NCBI RefSeq assembly: GCF_030272615.1 | Contig: NC_081415.1 | Coordinates: forward strand, 194,798,195-194,862,194 | Source: Cryptomeria japonica | Taxonomy: Eukaryota; Streptophyta; Pinopsida; Cupressales; Cupressaceae | Direction of reading: 5' to 3' | Length of the DNA: 64,000 nucleotides | In this document: in pieces, positions 37,405 to 48,984 of the stretch | How positions within the stretch are numbered: position 1 is the stretch's first letter | How the letters are laid out: every line of letters starts with the position of its first letter | Made by a program: the position numbers and the translations under genes | The notes under the pieces: model-generated | What the model was told of the DNA's origin: nothing | The model's database searches: none | Seen by the model: the letters and a program-made list of their open reading frames with translations, nothing else

Positions 37405-37856
37405 TGTTGGTGTAAATAAATATTCATTTTGGATATTATTACACTTTACTTAAGTTAACTTAGGATAATGCATCTCTTCGTAGTTTGGATTTGAGACACT
37501 TAAGGAAGTGTGCACATAGGGATAGAGCTTGTAGGAGAAATTCCACCTTTTGTGGTGTTATTTTGTTGTTACACTCCACATTCGGTGGGTCATCCACCTC
37601 TTGTGGAATATTATATTATTTCTCCTACCTACCCCTAGTATTTCTTACCTACCCTTGTTTCTCATTGAGCCACATGTCATAATTGTGTGCTCGTACATCC
37701 ATATGGCCTTGCCTATATAAGCAAGCCTATATTCATTGTATTGGTTAATCCAGTTGATCATTTGCATATTGATGAGAATACAATTTTGTTCTTGTCATTC
37801 TATTGTATCTCTTTTTATGCTTTTCATTGTGCCCTTGATCTTGGCAAAATCCTACA
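37405..37856 (+). repeat. 5' LTR of Copia-2
   Basis: TGTTGGTGTAAATA...AAAATCCTACA. TATA box CTATATAAG at 37713-37721. The frames at 37485 and 43732 are the same LTR sequence and not genes. Confidence 0.97.
37713..37721 (+). promoter_or_regulatory. TATA box in the 5' LTR of Copia-2
   Basis: CTATATAAG, kept in both LTRs (also 43960-43968), about 135 bases before the LTR end. It is the likely start of the genomic transcript. Confidence 0.75.
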
Positions 37857-37868
37857 TGGTATCAGAGC
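37857..37868 (+). other. Primer-binding site of Copia-2
   Basis: TGGTATCAGAGC directly follows the LTR, complementary to the 3' end of initiator tRNA-Met. Confidence 0.97.
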
Positions 37869-39339
37869 CATTGGGGCTTCATTGATTAGTTTTTTGGAGA
37901 CATTTTGGAGGCTTCTATTTTTGGATTTGGGGATCTTCATTTTTTGGGGGCGTCATACAGCGATTTGGACATCATCGTTGAATCCGAGAGGCCATTTCCA
38001 TAAATTTCAACTATAAAATCGACCTATTTTGGTGAGAAATTTTTTTTTCCCATTTTGGCTATTATTGTACGGATTTCGAATTTTTTTTATTTTCTAAAAA
38101 AAAATAAAATAGAAAAACAACGATCAAAAAAAATTTTTGAAAAAAAAAATCAATTCTTTTTTTTTTTTTTGTTTTGGGGGTCCACAGACCCCCCTGTACT
38201 CTGCAGTACCCTACAGGTTGTAGGTCCCGCCGCCACCGCGTACCTCTTGCCGCTGTCATGTACCTCCTGTCGCCGCCGAGTAACTCCCGCCGCCACTGTG
38301 TAACTCTCGCTGACAGCTCTGAACTCCTGCCGGTCACCCCGCTCCCGCCGCCAGCCCCCTCGGCTCCCAGCCCACCAATATCTCCTCCTCCGGCGACGCC
38401 TTCCTCTCGCCAGCGGTCCACTAAACCGACGGACCTGCGCCCGCCATGTGGCAAGCGGCCACTGGCCCGCGGTCAACAACTGGCAGCCCAGTCAGCTGCC
38501 ACATCACCCACCACACAGAGCTGATGCAAACCACCACGTTAGCAGTCTGTACGCCCAGTCAGCTACCCAATCACCGTGCCCAGTCAGCAGTCCATACGGT
38601 ATGGACACCCAGTCAGCAGGGAGGTGAAGTTTTCGGACGGTCATATGATCATAAAATTTAAGCTCGTAAATTGCTGACATCAGCACCACATCAACAGACT
38701 TTTGAAATTTTTTGACCCCCTCTCCATTGAGCTTTTTGGTTTTGCAGTCCAACTTTGAAAGGCCATATCTTGCTCATTTTTGCTCCTTTTTTGGTGCAAT
38801 TTTTTTTGAAATGGGCTAAAATTTTGTGATCTTCATAGTGGTGTGGTTATTTTCTGATTTTGGTGCACAAGTTGTTCAGAATTTTCAGATTCTCTCAATT
38901 GTACCTGTCCAATCCTCAATTCTACAACTTCAAAGGCCTCGTTTGAGCTCATACGACCTCATTTTCAGGTGCCATTTTTTTTGAAAGTGCATGTTTTTTC
39001 ATCTACTTTCATAATCTATGATCAGATTTCAGAGATTTTGAGTGGAAATTATACTTTCAAATATTGGTCTTATTTGGCCTATTAGGTACTTGTAATGTGC
39101 TTGGAGCTTAGTTTAGATCTCTTGCATTATCAGTTTGAGTCTCTTTTGGCCTTATTGAGGCAGTTGTAAAATTGTAATCAGAATTCCACTTTGCCATTTT
39201 TTGCAAGTGGCCCATTGTATATACACTAATTATAAAGTGTCAAATCATCACTTTTAGGGGGGTTCTTTGATTGAGTGATTTTGGGGGGGGGTGTCTTGTG
39301 TGATTGTGCCTCTCTTTGTGCTCTTTCATTTTTGTTGCA
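37869..39339 (+). other. Long untranslated leader of Copia-2 with GC-rich island
   Basis: About 1.47 kb lies between PBS and the gag start, long for a Copia element. At 38190-38520 it becomes strongly GC-rich with imperfect repeats of TACCTC-TGCCGC words, then has four CCCAGTCAGC words (38490-38620) and the inverted repeat GTCCATAC-G-GTATGGAC (38589-38605). Open frames on both strands (38062-38454 minus, 38174-38524 plus) reflect the composition. They have no motif and are not called as genes. Confidence 0.7.
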
Positions 39340-42300
39340 ATGAGTCCTCATAAATTTGCACCTTTAACTCCACATAATTATGCATAATGGAAAAGGGTCT
39401 CACGCATTACATAGATGGAACAATAACAGCACCACCTGATCCTAAGGCTGATCCTAATGCTCAGTTAGAATGGCTCACAAAGAATTGCATGGCTCTTGGA
39501 ACTTTGCACAAGTATGTATCAGATGACCTCATTTTTCACATTGATAAGTGTACAACAATCAAGGAGGCTTGGGATATGTTTCAGAAATTGTATGGTCAAG
39601 TTGATGAAATCAGAGGTTACAAAATTGACAATGAGCTCACCAACTTGGATCCCAAGAGTTTTGATACAATCCAAGATTATGTCACCAAAGTAAATGAGCT
39701 AAGAGCAAAGCTTAAGGATTGTGGAATTGACAAAAAGGATGCTCAATTGATATTCAACTTGTTGGACAAGCTTGCACCAGAATATGTAGCATTTGTGTCT
39801 AGCTTCCAAACTCATCATTTGACAGTGGGGAGTTCCTATGTTATGCCTTCGTTTGATGCTTTCACAGAAATGTTAATATTGGAACAATCTAAGTTGTTGA
39901 ACATGGGACTTCTCAAGTCTTCAAAGTCCAAGGCTTTGGTGGCTAATCAAGGGAATCAAGGAAGTCAAGGCAAAGATTCCAACAAGAAGATGAAGCACTC
40001 TAAGTCTAAGCCACACCAAGAAAAAGGACAATCATCCTCTCCATCACAAGGCGATTTTTCATCCTCTTCCAAGAAGGGGACACCACCTAAGAAGGATAAA
40101 CCAACTTGTTCATATTGCAAGAAGTATGGTCATGATGAGCATCGATGCCATGCAAAGCAAGTTGATGAGTTAACTAATCTTCTTAAGAAAAACAACATCA
40201 ACTTGCCATCCGCCTACACAAATAAGGATTCATCTCCTTCCTCTTCCTCACATTCTAAGGGAAAAGGGCAAGCATTTGTGGCAACAACAGGTTCTTCATA
40301 GCAATGGATACTTGACTCGAGTGCCTCATATCGCATGGGTTCTACAAAGGAGCAGTTTTCTTCATTGGAGCCATCTAAGGTACCTCACATTTACATAGGT
40401 GATGATACTCAAGTAGAGGTTGAAGGGAAAGGTTCAATTGACATGGATGATGGAACATTTGAGAATGTTCTCTATGTTCCTAATTTGTCTACCAACCTTT
40501 TCTCTATCTACCAAATCACTCACTATGGAAATGGGAAAAAGGTTGAGTTTACACCAGATTTAGTTGTGGTAAAGGAACTTGATGATGATGCCTTGGTAGT
40601 AGTGGGACAAGTCAATGACAACTCAAGGCTTTATTCATTCTCCCACTTTGTGCCAAGTTCACCTTCTAGGGCCTTGCTTACTCATTCAAATTCAGAAAGT
40701 AAGCTATGGCATGAGCGGTTTGGGCACCTCAACTACCGCTATCTTCCGCAGCTCAGCACTAAAGACATGGTCACAGGTCTACCTCAAATAAGTTTTTCAG
40801 AGGGTGTATGTACAGGTTGTTCCATGGGCAAGCATCCCGAAGAGAAGTTTGATAAGGGGAAAGCTTGGAGAGCTTTGGAAGTTCTTCAACTTGTTCACAA
40901 CAATGTAGCAGGTCCATTTCCAGCACCTTCATTTAGTAAGGCCCGCTATGTCCTCACCTTCATTGATGACTACTCCCGCTTCACTTGGGTCTACTTTCTC
41001 ATTCATAAGAGTGAAGTATTTGACAGATTTCAGGACTTCAAGACTTGTGTGGAGAAGCAATCAGGGAAAGTGGTCAAGATTCTTCGCACAAATAATGGAA
41101 GGGAATATGTGAACAAAAGACTTGAGGATTTTTGTACATTTGAGGGGATTGATCTTTAGCATTCTGACGCATACACTCCATAGCAGAACGGGGTTGCAGA
41201 ACACAAGAATAGAACTCTCAAAGAAATGGCTAGCTATATGATACATGCACGTTCTCTTGATCCTGCCTTTTGGGCTGAGGCTATTAGTTGTGCCACACAC
41301 ATCTAGAATCGGGTTCCTCACAAAGCTTTGGAAGGTATTACTCCTTTTGAGGCTTGGGCTGGTAGGAAACCGATTGTGAGACATTTCAGAGTCTTTGGGT
41401 GTCCAGCATGGGCTCACATACCTCCACAGAAATGCAAGGCATTGGAACCTTAGAGTCGGCCTTGCATATTTATTGGATATCCTAAGGGTGTTAAGGCATA
41501 CAGATTGATGGATCCTGAGACACATGAGGTGTTCATTGAGAGGAGTGTTCACTTTGAGGAAAGTTCTCCTCGCTTAGCCTCTCTATCTCCTCCACCTTCC
41601 TCCATTGTGGATAGTGATGTTAGTGATTCAGATGATGAGACTCCCTCAACTCTGACTCACAGGGTTACACCTCCGTTGGGTCCACTTGCAATTGAGGAGC
41701 CTCGTTCTCCACCTCCACCTAGACCTCGTTGGGCTTGACAGACACTTGAGTCCGCGGGTTCTCTTGTTGGGGATCCTTCAGATACATGGAGAACTCGATC
41801 ATAGCATCAGGATCTACCACATGCATTCATTACTACCGCTTCTAATCCACAAACATTTAGGGAAGCATCAGGGGTTCATGAGTGGGACCAAGCTATGGAG
41901 GAAGAGTATAGTTCCTTGATGAGGAACAACACATGGGATTTAGTCCATCTCCCTAAGGGGAGAAAGATGGTTCGATGTAAGTGGATCTATTGGACCAAGT
42001 TTGCAGCGGATGGTAGTGTGGATAAGTATAAGGCTCGACTTGTTGCGAAAGGTTTCTCTCAAGTTGCAGGTGTTGACTATACTGAGACCTTTGCACCCGT
42101 AGCCAAGATGAACTCCATTCGTTTGACACTTGCTATTGTTGCAGCTCATGGTTGGGCTGTACATCAAATGGATGTGAAGAGTGCTTTTCTTCATGGTGAT
42201 CTTGATGAGGAGATTTATATGGAGTAGCCACAGGGTTTCATCTAGGATACTTCCTTGGTTTGCAGACTAAGGAAATCTCTCTATGGCCTTAAGCAGGCCC

Positions 42301-43382
42301 CTAGGGCTTGGTATGCCATGATGGATTCCTTTCTTCTCTCCGCAGGGTTCACTAGGTGTCATTCCGATCTGAATGTCTACATTTTGCGACAGGATGACTC
42401 TCACTTGATACTTGTGCTATATGTTGATGACTTGATCATTATAGGGAGTACTTCATCCATCATTAGTAGGGTCAAATCTGCTTTGCATGACAGATTTGCT
42501 ATGACTGACTTGGGTCTTTTGCACTACTTTCTTGGGATAGAGATTTCATAGTCACCTTCCAGGATTACACTATCGCAGCCCAAGTATGCTCTTGATCTAC
42601 TTGCACGCTTTCATATGGCTAATTGTAAGCTTGCCCCGACTCCCTTTCTTTCAGGAGTCAAGCTTGAGGCTCAGTGTTCTTCTCCACCAGTTGATGCCAC
42701 TTTGTATCGTCAACTTGTGGGTAGTTTCATCTACTTGACCCATACATGCCCTGATATTTCATTTGTAGTTGGCATGGTTTCCCGCTTCATGCAGGCACCA
42801 CATGAGCTTCATTGGAAAGCCACCAAACGCATTCTTCATTACATCCAGGGTACACATCAGTATGGGATTCACTATGCAGTAGGCACAGGACTTCGCTTGG
42901 TTGGTTACACAGACTCCGATTGGGCTGGCGATCTTGATGATCGTAAGTCTACTTCTGGTTACAGTTTTCACCTTGGGTCGGGCCCCATTTGTTGGCAGAG
43001 CAAGAAGCAACATGCTATTGCTTTCTCTTCGACTGAGGCTGAGTATTGAGGTGCTGTTAACGCAGTGACTGAGACCATTTGGCTCTAGCAGTTTCTCACA
43101 GAGTTTGGATTCACCACTCCATGGCAGACAGTTCTACATTGCGACAATCAGAGTGCTATTGCAATCTCGAAGAACCCGGTCCAGCACCAACGAACCAAAC
43201 ACATTGAGATTCATATGCACTATATCCAAGAGCTCATCCAGGAGTAGATCATTGATTTGCAGTATTGTCCTACAGCAGAGCAGGTTGCTGACATATTCAC
43301 CAAACCTTTCACTGAGAGTAAGTTCCAGTAGTTGCGAGCTGTCTTGGGGGTGCGGGATGTGTCATTAGGGGAGGTCAGTTGA
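39340..43382 (+). pseudogene. Copia-2 gag-pol polyprotein, one frame with 12 TAG and 2 TGA stops
   Basis: The likely original start is ATG 39340 (MSPHKFAPLTPHNYA), followed by TAA and a small deletion that moves the frame; from 39387 one frame runs to the terminal TGA at 43380. Domains: UBN2 gag (YKIDNELTNLDPKSFDTI); intact zinc knuckle CSYCKKYGHDEHRC; protease ILDSSASYRMG (D-S-G is D-S-S at 40314-40322); pre-integrase H-H-C-C (WHERFGHL...CTGCSMGK); integrase HNNVAGPF and RTNNGREYV with both Asp changed to Asn (40902, 41091) while the Glu in NGVAEHKN remains; RT with HGDLDEEIYME, LKQAPRAWY and intact YVDDLIIIG; RNase H GYTDSDWAGDLDDRKSTSG and SSTEAEY. TAG at 40299, 41157, 41181, 41304, 41451, 41802, 42225, 42243, 42549, 43086, 43245, 43329; TGA at 41736 and 43047. 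Confidence 0.95.
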
Positions 43383-43639
43383 CTTCTCCTTCCTCTCTTA
43401 TGGGGGGGACTTTTTCCTCTTTGAAGTTTTGTCCTTCTTCTTTGAGAGTCTTTTGTACATTCATCTCTTTTTTGGGGGGGAGTTTTTTCCCACTAGGTTT
43501 TCTCCCTTTCTCCATTTGTGAGAGATTGCATTGCATAGTTTTGCTTGCATTTGCATATTGTACATGGGCACCTCTCATGGCCTAGTAGCCGGGACCCATC
43601 TTGCATTGTTGACTTGAGTCTTCATTCCCCTAAGTTGCA
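43383..43639 (+). other. Copia-2 untranslated region between pol and polypurine tract
   Basis: T/G-rich with runs of G and C. Overlapping open frames on both strands (43375-43585) are compositional. Confidence 0.7.
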
Positions 43640-43651
43640 CTTAAGGGGGGG
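43640..43651 (+). other. Polypurine tract of Copia-2
   Basis: TTAAGGGGGGG directly before the 3' LTR start TGTTGG. Confidence 0.9.
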
Positions 43652-44103
43652 TGTTGGTGTAAATAAATATTCATTTTGGATATTATTACACTTTACTTAA
43701 GTTAACTTAGGATAATGCATCTCTTCGTAGTTTGAATTTGAGACACTTAGGGAAGTGTGCACATAGGGATAGAGCTTGTAGGAGAAATTCCACCTTTTGT
43801 GGTCTTATTTTGCTGTTACACTCCACATTCGGTGGGTCATCCACCTCTTGTGGAATATTATATTATTTCTCCTACCTACCCCTAGTATTTCTTACCTACC
43901 CTTGTTTCTCATTGAGCCACATGTCATAATTGTGTGCTCGTACATCCATATGGCCTTGCCTATATAAGAAAGCCTATATTCATTGTATTGGTTAATCCAG
44001 TTGATCATTTGCATATTGATGAGAATACAGTTTTGTTCTTGTCATTCTATTGTCTCTCTCTTTATGCTTTTCATTGTGCCCTTGATCTTGGCAAAATCCT
44101 ACA
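43652..44103 (+). repeat. 3' LTR of Copia-2
   Basis: Same 452 bases as the 5' LTR with about eight substitutions and no indel. Ends ...CCTACA, followed by the CTAAG duplication. Confidence 0.97.
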
Positions 44104-44745
44104 CTAAGGCATAGGATGTGTGTGAAAGTGGAAAAAGTTGTGAAAGTTGTATGCTCAATAAGGAGAAGGATAGATGTGATCAGTGTGCAAATCATGATGG
44201 ATATCATATGTACATTGTAAGAGTGTTTTGATGTAGATTTGATCAAACTAATGTTGAAGGTAGATTTTTGAACCGCATAATACATCTTTTGTATTTCTTA
44301 TCTGTAATTGAGGTTGGTACCTTGCAATCTACTTTGCTGCTTAGTTATTTGGATTAGGGGATTGGTTTCTCCATCTCAGGTTGATATTCTTATGGGTTGG
44401 TGCCTAAAAAATATTATAAGTTCTCTATTATCATTGTGAGACTAGGTTTAGACAATAGGTCTAAAGATCTATTCTCGCCATGATTTTTCTCTTCTTAATT
44501 TTATTGAAATATTCCCATAAAAAACAAGAGTTTGAAAATTATTGAGGAGAACAACATTCATATCACATAAACTTAATATTTTCCAACGTGCAAGAACTAT
44601 CAATATCTTAGGGTGAATCACTTAAACCTAACATTGTGATTATTTTCATTTTTCAAGCCATGAAAACTGACTTTTGAAAATATTACCAAATTCATTGGGC
44701 ATGTTTGTTGTGCAATGTCTTATTAGTGATCATTTTCCTAAATTG
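44104..44745 (+). repeat. Tail of tandem unit 1, second part
   Basis: Resumes the tail after Copia-2 and matches 53080-53730 (GAAAGTTGTATGCTCAATAA, CCAACGTGCAAGAACTATC). The minus frame at 43992-44285 crosses the LTR end and is not a gene. It abuts segment X at 44746, where unit 2 begins. Confidence 0.75.
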
Positions 44746-45735
44746 GTAAGTGATTCCACCAATTATAAAGGCCAAATATGAACAACTTGAATATGTTTCA
44801 CAATCTTGCATGATTATGAAAATGTGATAACCATTGATTACCCAGGGTAGGTCATTTCATCTCATAGAGGATGCTACCTCTACTATAGCGGGCTTTGCTT
44901 CTGGATCAATGGCATCTGGAACCGGGCTCCCGGGAGGGGATATGAAACTGGATCCGTGCTTGGGGACTCCGCTCCGAACCTGAGGGAAGGGAAGATAGTC
45001 TATGGGACCGGAGGCAAGAAAACGAAAAATGTTTTCTCAGGTAGGCTCCTTCCTTCCTCTTTGTTAGTCGATGGTGCCTTGGATCGGAAGCAGGCCCTTG
45101 AGAATGGCCAAAGCAGGAAAGAAAGAATGTTAATCGGATAAATATTTAGGTATTATTTCATACATTGAATATTTTCCATGAGACTTTAATTTTAGAAGAC
45201 TTTAAATGTAACTTCATTCAAAATTAAAAGTGATACTCCTTTTTCATCTCCTTGGTAAGAAGAGCATGATGGTGCTTGATAGAAATGAGATTGGTTGGTG
45301 TAAAGGTTATGAAAGTCCTCTGTGGATTGCTATGTTCCCTCTCTACAGTGCATACCTCTTGTCACTTATTCTTGGGAAAAAAATAGCATAAAGAAAACAT
45401 TAATCTAGATATTTATATAGGTTGACAGTATAAGAGAAGCTCGGTTATAAAACAAATTCCCAATTTAGAATTATTGATCCCTTGATATTAACTAACTACA
45501 TGCTTTCACGGATTTGTATGGCATGAGTATATAATCAATAGTTGATAAGGTTGCCATTGGGAAGGATTATAAAAAATGGGATTTTATTGAGGATTTGGTT
45601 CAAGATAACATAGGATCTAAACAATGCACAAGTAAGTGGTAGGTATCATAAAGGAGTTAAAAAGTAATGTGGGAGTTTTTATCTAAGCCAAAGGACGATG
45701 GATCTCGGTAATCCCTAATAGATAATGTAGGAGGC
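44746..45735 (+). repeat. Segment X, copy 3 (start of tandem unit 2)
   Basis: GTGATTCCACCAATTATAAA opens it and ATAATGTAGGAGGCAATAAT ends it, as in the other X copies. A GC-rich foreign segment at 44858-45147 replaces about 70 bases. Followed by the AT-rich body. Confidence 0.8.
44858..45147. other. GC-rich island of foreign character inside segment X
   Basis: About 290 bases near 50% GC in an AT-rich repeat, with wording such as GAACCGGGCTCCCGGGAGGG and GACTCCGCTCCGAACCTGAG. The other X copies have only short ordinary sequence here (for example CTTCTCGAGAGGAACACATT near 32595). The style resembles plant mitochondrial intergenic DNA, so a nuclear insertion of organelle DNA is possible. A 61-codon frame (44956-45141) has no recognised motif. 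Origin is inference. Confidence 0.5.
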
Positions 45736-48700
45736 AATAATTTAATAATAACATATAATTATATAAATAATTTAATAATATTTACTATTATAATAATATA
45801 ACATAATATAACAATAATAATTTTACTAATTTTATATTTTATATTTTAATTATAATTTAATTAATATTATAAATATATTAAAATAAAATTAAATCATCTC
45901 TATTTATATAAATTTAACTAAAATCAAATTAAAATTTAAGTTATGTTATTGAAATTAAATTCAAATTTATTAAATTTATTTTATAATTATTAAATAATAA
46001 TTATTGAAGTTAAACTATGAAAGTAACATTGTGGGACCAATGAAAATGGATATTCTTTTTTAAGGAAAATGGATATTCTTTTTGTAAGGAAAATGGGGCC
46101 AACCTTAAACCACACACATTAAGCAACATATTAAGCATAGACAATGTTAGTTAACTCTGAGTGTTTAACACTTCTAAATCTAGAAGTGTATTCTTAATGT
46201 GAGCACACACATTAATCAACATATTAAGCCTATAAAATGTTAATTAAATCTGAGTCTTTAATACTTTTAAGTCTACAAGTGTAAGTTTAGTGTGTGTGGT
46301 TTAAGCAGAAAAATGAATTTTTTTTTTAAATGTTTCCATTTTCACCTAGTGGGACTGAATTTAAACACAATGAATAGAAAACCTTATTCATCTGCAACCT
46401 GAAATTTCTGATTTAGTACAAAAATATTCATAGATTCGACTTTTAATTCTTTTTTAAATTCCACACAAAACAACATTCTGTATAATTTTTAAAATCAGTA
46501 AAACACGAACAAAATTTTCAAAAGTGAAATGCATCCTATCATACTTTTCATGCGTTATTCATTGAGACGCTACAGCCCTTCATTTCCTATCCTCCTTTCG
46601 CTGTTGATTGCACTTATTTTCACATGCTCGATACAGCCATTCATTTCTTATCGTCCTTTGGCTCAGGTTTTATTTTTTATCGTTGAGGCGGACAGCCATG
46701 TCAGTTTGCGATTTAATTTTTTTTGAGATGGCAGAAATTTCACATTGAATAGGCTTTTATAGTGAATGATTTCAAGTCATATCAGTCGACTGGCTATTCT
46801 CCCAAAAAAATATAATTTTAATCTTTATACCATCTTATCGTTTTAGATTTTGAAATGTGGTTCAAATATGATTTTTTGGTATTTCTTGAGCAATCTACAG
46901 TCAATTATTTCTATCAATGGTGGTGGAGCTTGCAAACCATACATTATCTTTTTTAAATTTTTATTTTTATTTTTTGGATAACTTTACTGTTTCTGATTTA
47001 ATATCTGTCTTTTGTAAAAAGGAGTATGAAAATCTATGTGACTATAAAAAGAGAATATATCTTTAGATAAGGTTTAATGACGAAGTCTATGTTGTAAGCA
47101 TCTAGATGGTGTTGAGTTCAAATCTTCTATAATATTAAAAAGAGGAAAAAATGAAAGATAAGGTTTATGGTAGAGATATTGCAGTGGAGGTAGAGTAAAT
47201 GTAGATTAGACGTGTGATAAAATTTTCAAATAAGATATGATTTTGATTAGAAATCCAAGTAATTATAATAAAAATATTTTTATTTGGAAGTGGTTTTCTT
47301 TTCTTTAATTGATTTTGTATTCTTTCAAGGAGATCACAACTAGTGTAAATATATAAGACTAATATCTTTTTTATTATGTTTAGAAATGACCGTTTTTGAA
47401 AGGGCCTTAATCTTTATATATAAAGATAAACCAATGAAATCTAGTCAACAGACCTATACAATAAATTTATTTATTGGTTGGATTCCGAGATTCGATATCA
47501 TCCCTCGAAATTGAAAGGAACAATTCACTAGCCTTCTCTTCAGCTCTTTATTAACATTTTCTTACAACTTTTGATAGCTTTAAAATGCTTTTCTTGTAGA
47601 TCTTGAGACCCATTTTTCTGTCCTTAAGGAAACCCATATCCACATCATTTATAACAGAGTAGAAGGATTTGAATCCTATATTTATAGAGAAATTTGATGA
47701 TTTATTCACGATGAAAGGCCTATGTGTAGTGAGAAAGGAAGTTCAAAAGTGTAAGTTTTATTTTAGATTTTCGTATCGTTATTAATCTTTTAATGGTACT
47801 TAGAACAAGGGACACCCAGATGTGTTTTATTATGTCATTTTGCATTCATTTGAAGATGGTTCTCTTATTAGGATGATCTAATGTAGGGAGATACTTTCTA
47901 TTTTTCATTTCCACCATCTAGAGGATATCAAGGATTATTTTCCAGACATTGTGAATTTTGTTGGAAGTTGGATTACTAAGTTGTAATAGTGTTGAACTAG
48001 AGTGCATTAAGGATTTTTAATTCAAAAGAAAAATAGCTCTTCTAATAAGTGTTTAAAATATTTATCAATATATTGCCTATTGTTACATGTTTTATGTATC
48101 TATTGTGCAATATTCAAATAATAGTGTTACCATTATACATTTCTTTTTTGTATGTTTCTAACTTAAAATATCATTTCTAATATGAAATTAGTCAATTCAA
48201 TTTCCTCTCTACTTCCCTTCTCTATTTCTCACTTCTCTATCCTCTTCTACTTTCCCATTTTAAATGCATGTTCAATGACCACCAATTTTTTCAAGTATTC
48301 TTGTAGTGGAAAATGGAATGTGTATATATATATATATATAAAGTACAAATTATTTGTTAGTATATAGAGTTACCATTTATTCTTAACTTTAGTGTATGCT
48401 TTAGTGGTTTTCTATATGTCAATTTTTTAATATTCTAATATTTTATTTTAATGTATATGTACCTTAATTTTCTCTAAACATTTTTTTTCTAGGTTTTTTA
48501 AATGATTAATCAACATCTAAATTGGCATACAAATATTTTATAACTAAATGAGACATTATTTAACATAAAATTCAAGTATTCTTTTCCTAGTCTTAATGTA
48601 GATTCTATTAAATTTGGATGGATTTCTAACAAATGAAATCAAAATTATTAATTACATGAGAATTTTTTGGTGATAAAATTGGACCTTAATATGAATTTTA

Positions 48701-48984
48701 AAAACTAGAAATTGATATCCTAGTAATTGTTCATTTCTTACAAATATTTATTTGTTTATGTAACTACAAACATGAAGCTTAGATCACTCAAAATTTAGAC
48801 TCTATTATGATTTGTTGTATGTCAATTTGTTTAATGAATATGACATAGAGTCATGTTTGACAATTTTGGAAACAACAATAGTAATGGCAACTGAGTTTGG
48901 ACAAGCTTCAAAGTTGACTAAATTTATGCATAAATATCTACAAACACTTTGTAACTAAAAAATTTGACATGTTGTTCACTCATT
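45736..48984 (+). repeat. Large repeat body, copy C (tandem unit 2)
   Basis: Starts with an AT-rich run shared with 19220-19530, then the small inverted-repeat dimer, then the same landmarks as copies A and B (GAGACGCTACAGCCCTTCAT near 46563, the CTTCTCTATCCTCTTCTACT block near 48230). A (TA)n run is at 48320-48342. No coding region. Confidence 0.8.
46103..46306. mobile_element. Small inverted-repeat element, dimeric copy
   Basis: Ends CTTAAACCACACACATTAAG and its near reverse complement TTTAGTGTGTGTGGTTTAAG. Inside are two related units of about 100 bp, each with CAACATATTAAGC and a TTTAACACTTCTAAATC-like centre. Copy A of the host repeat (near 19607) lacks the insertion. Confidence 0.7.

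Larger units (their letters stand above)
37405..44103 (+). mobile_element. Copia LTR retrotransposon, structurally complete (Copia-2)
   Basis: Identical-length LTRs (37405-37856 and 43652-44103), an adjoining initiator tRNA-Met PBS, a polypurine tract and a gag-pol frame in Copia order (integrase before RT). Target duplication CTAAG is perfect (37400-37404 and 44104-44108). The empty site is present in tandem unit 2 near 53075. The LTRs differ at about 8 of 452 positions, so the insertion is much younger than Copia-1. Coding capacity is lost through stop codons and active-site changes, not through indels, apart from one near the gag start. Confidence 0.97.

Noticed and set aside
37485-37682. 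65-codon open frame, repeated at 43732-43929
   Set aside because: It is the same LTR sequence in both Copia-2 LTRs, with no motif; not a gene.
38062-38524. Overlapping open frames of 109-130 codons on both strands
   Set aside because: They follow from the GC-rich repeat composition of the Copia-2 leader; Pro/Arg/Ser low complexity and no motif.
39387-43382. Reassigned or suppressed TAG codon as explanation for the Copia-2 stops
   Set aside because: The nuclear storage-protein-like gene uses TAG as its terminal stop, active-site residues are also lost and other elements show the same decay, so deamination explains the pattern better.
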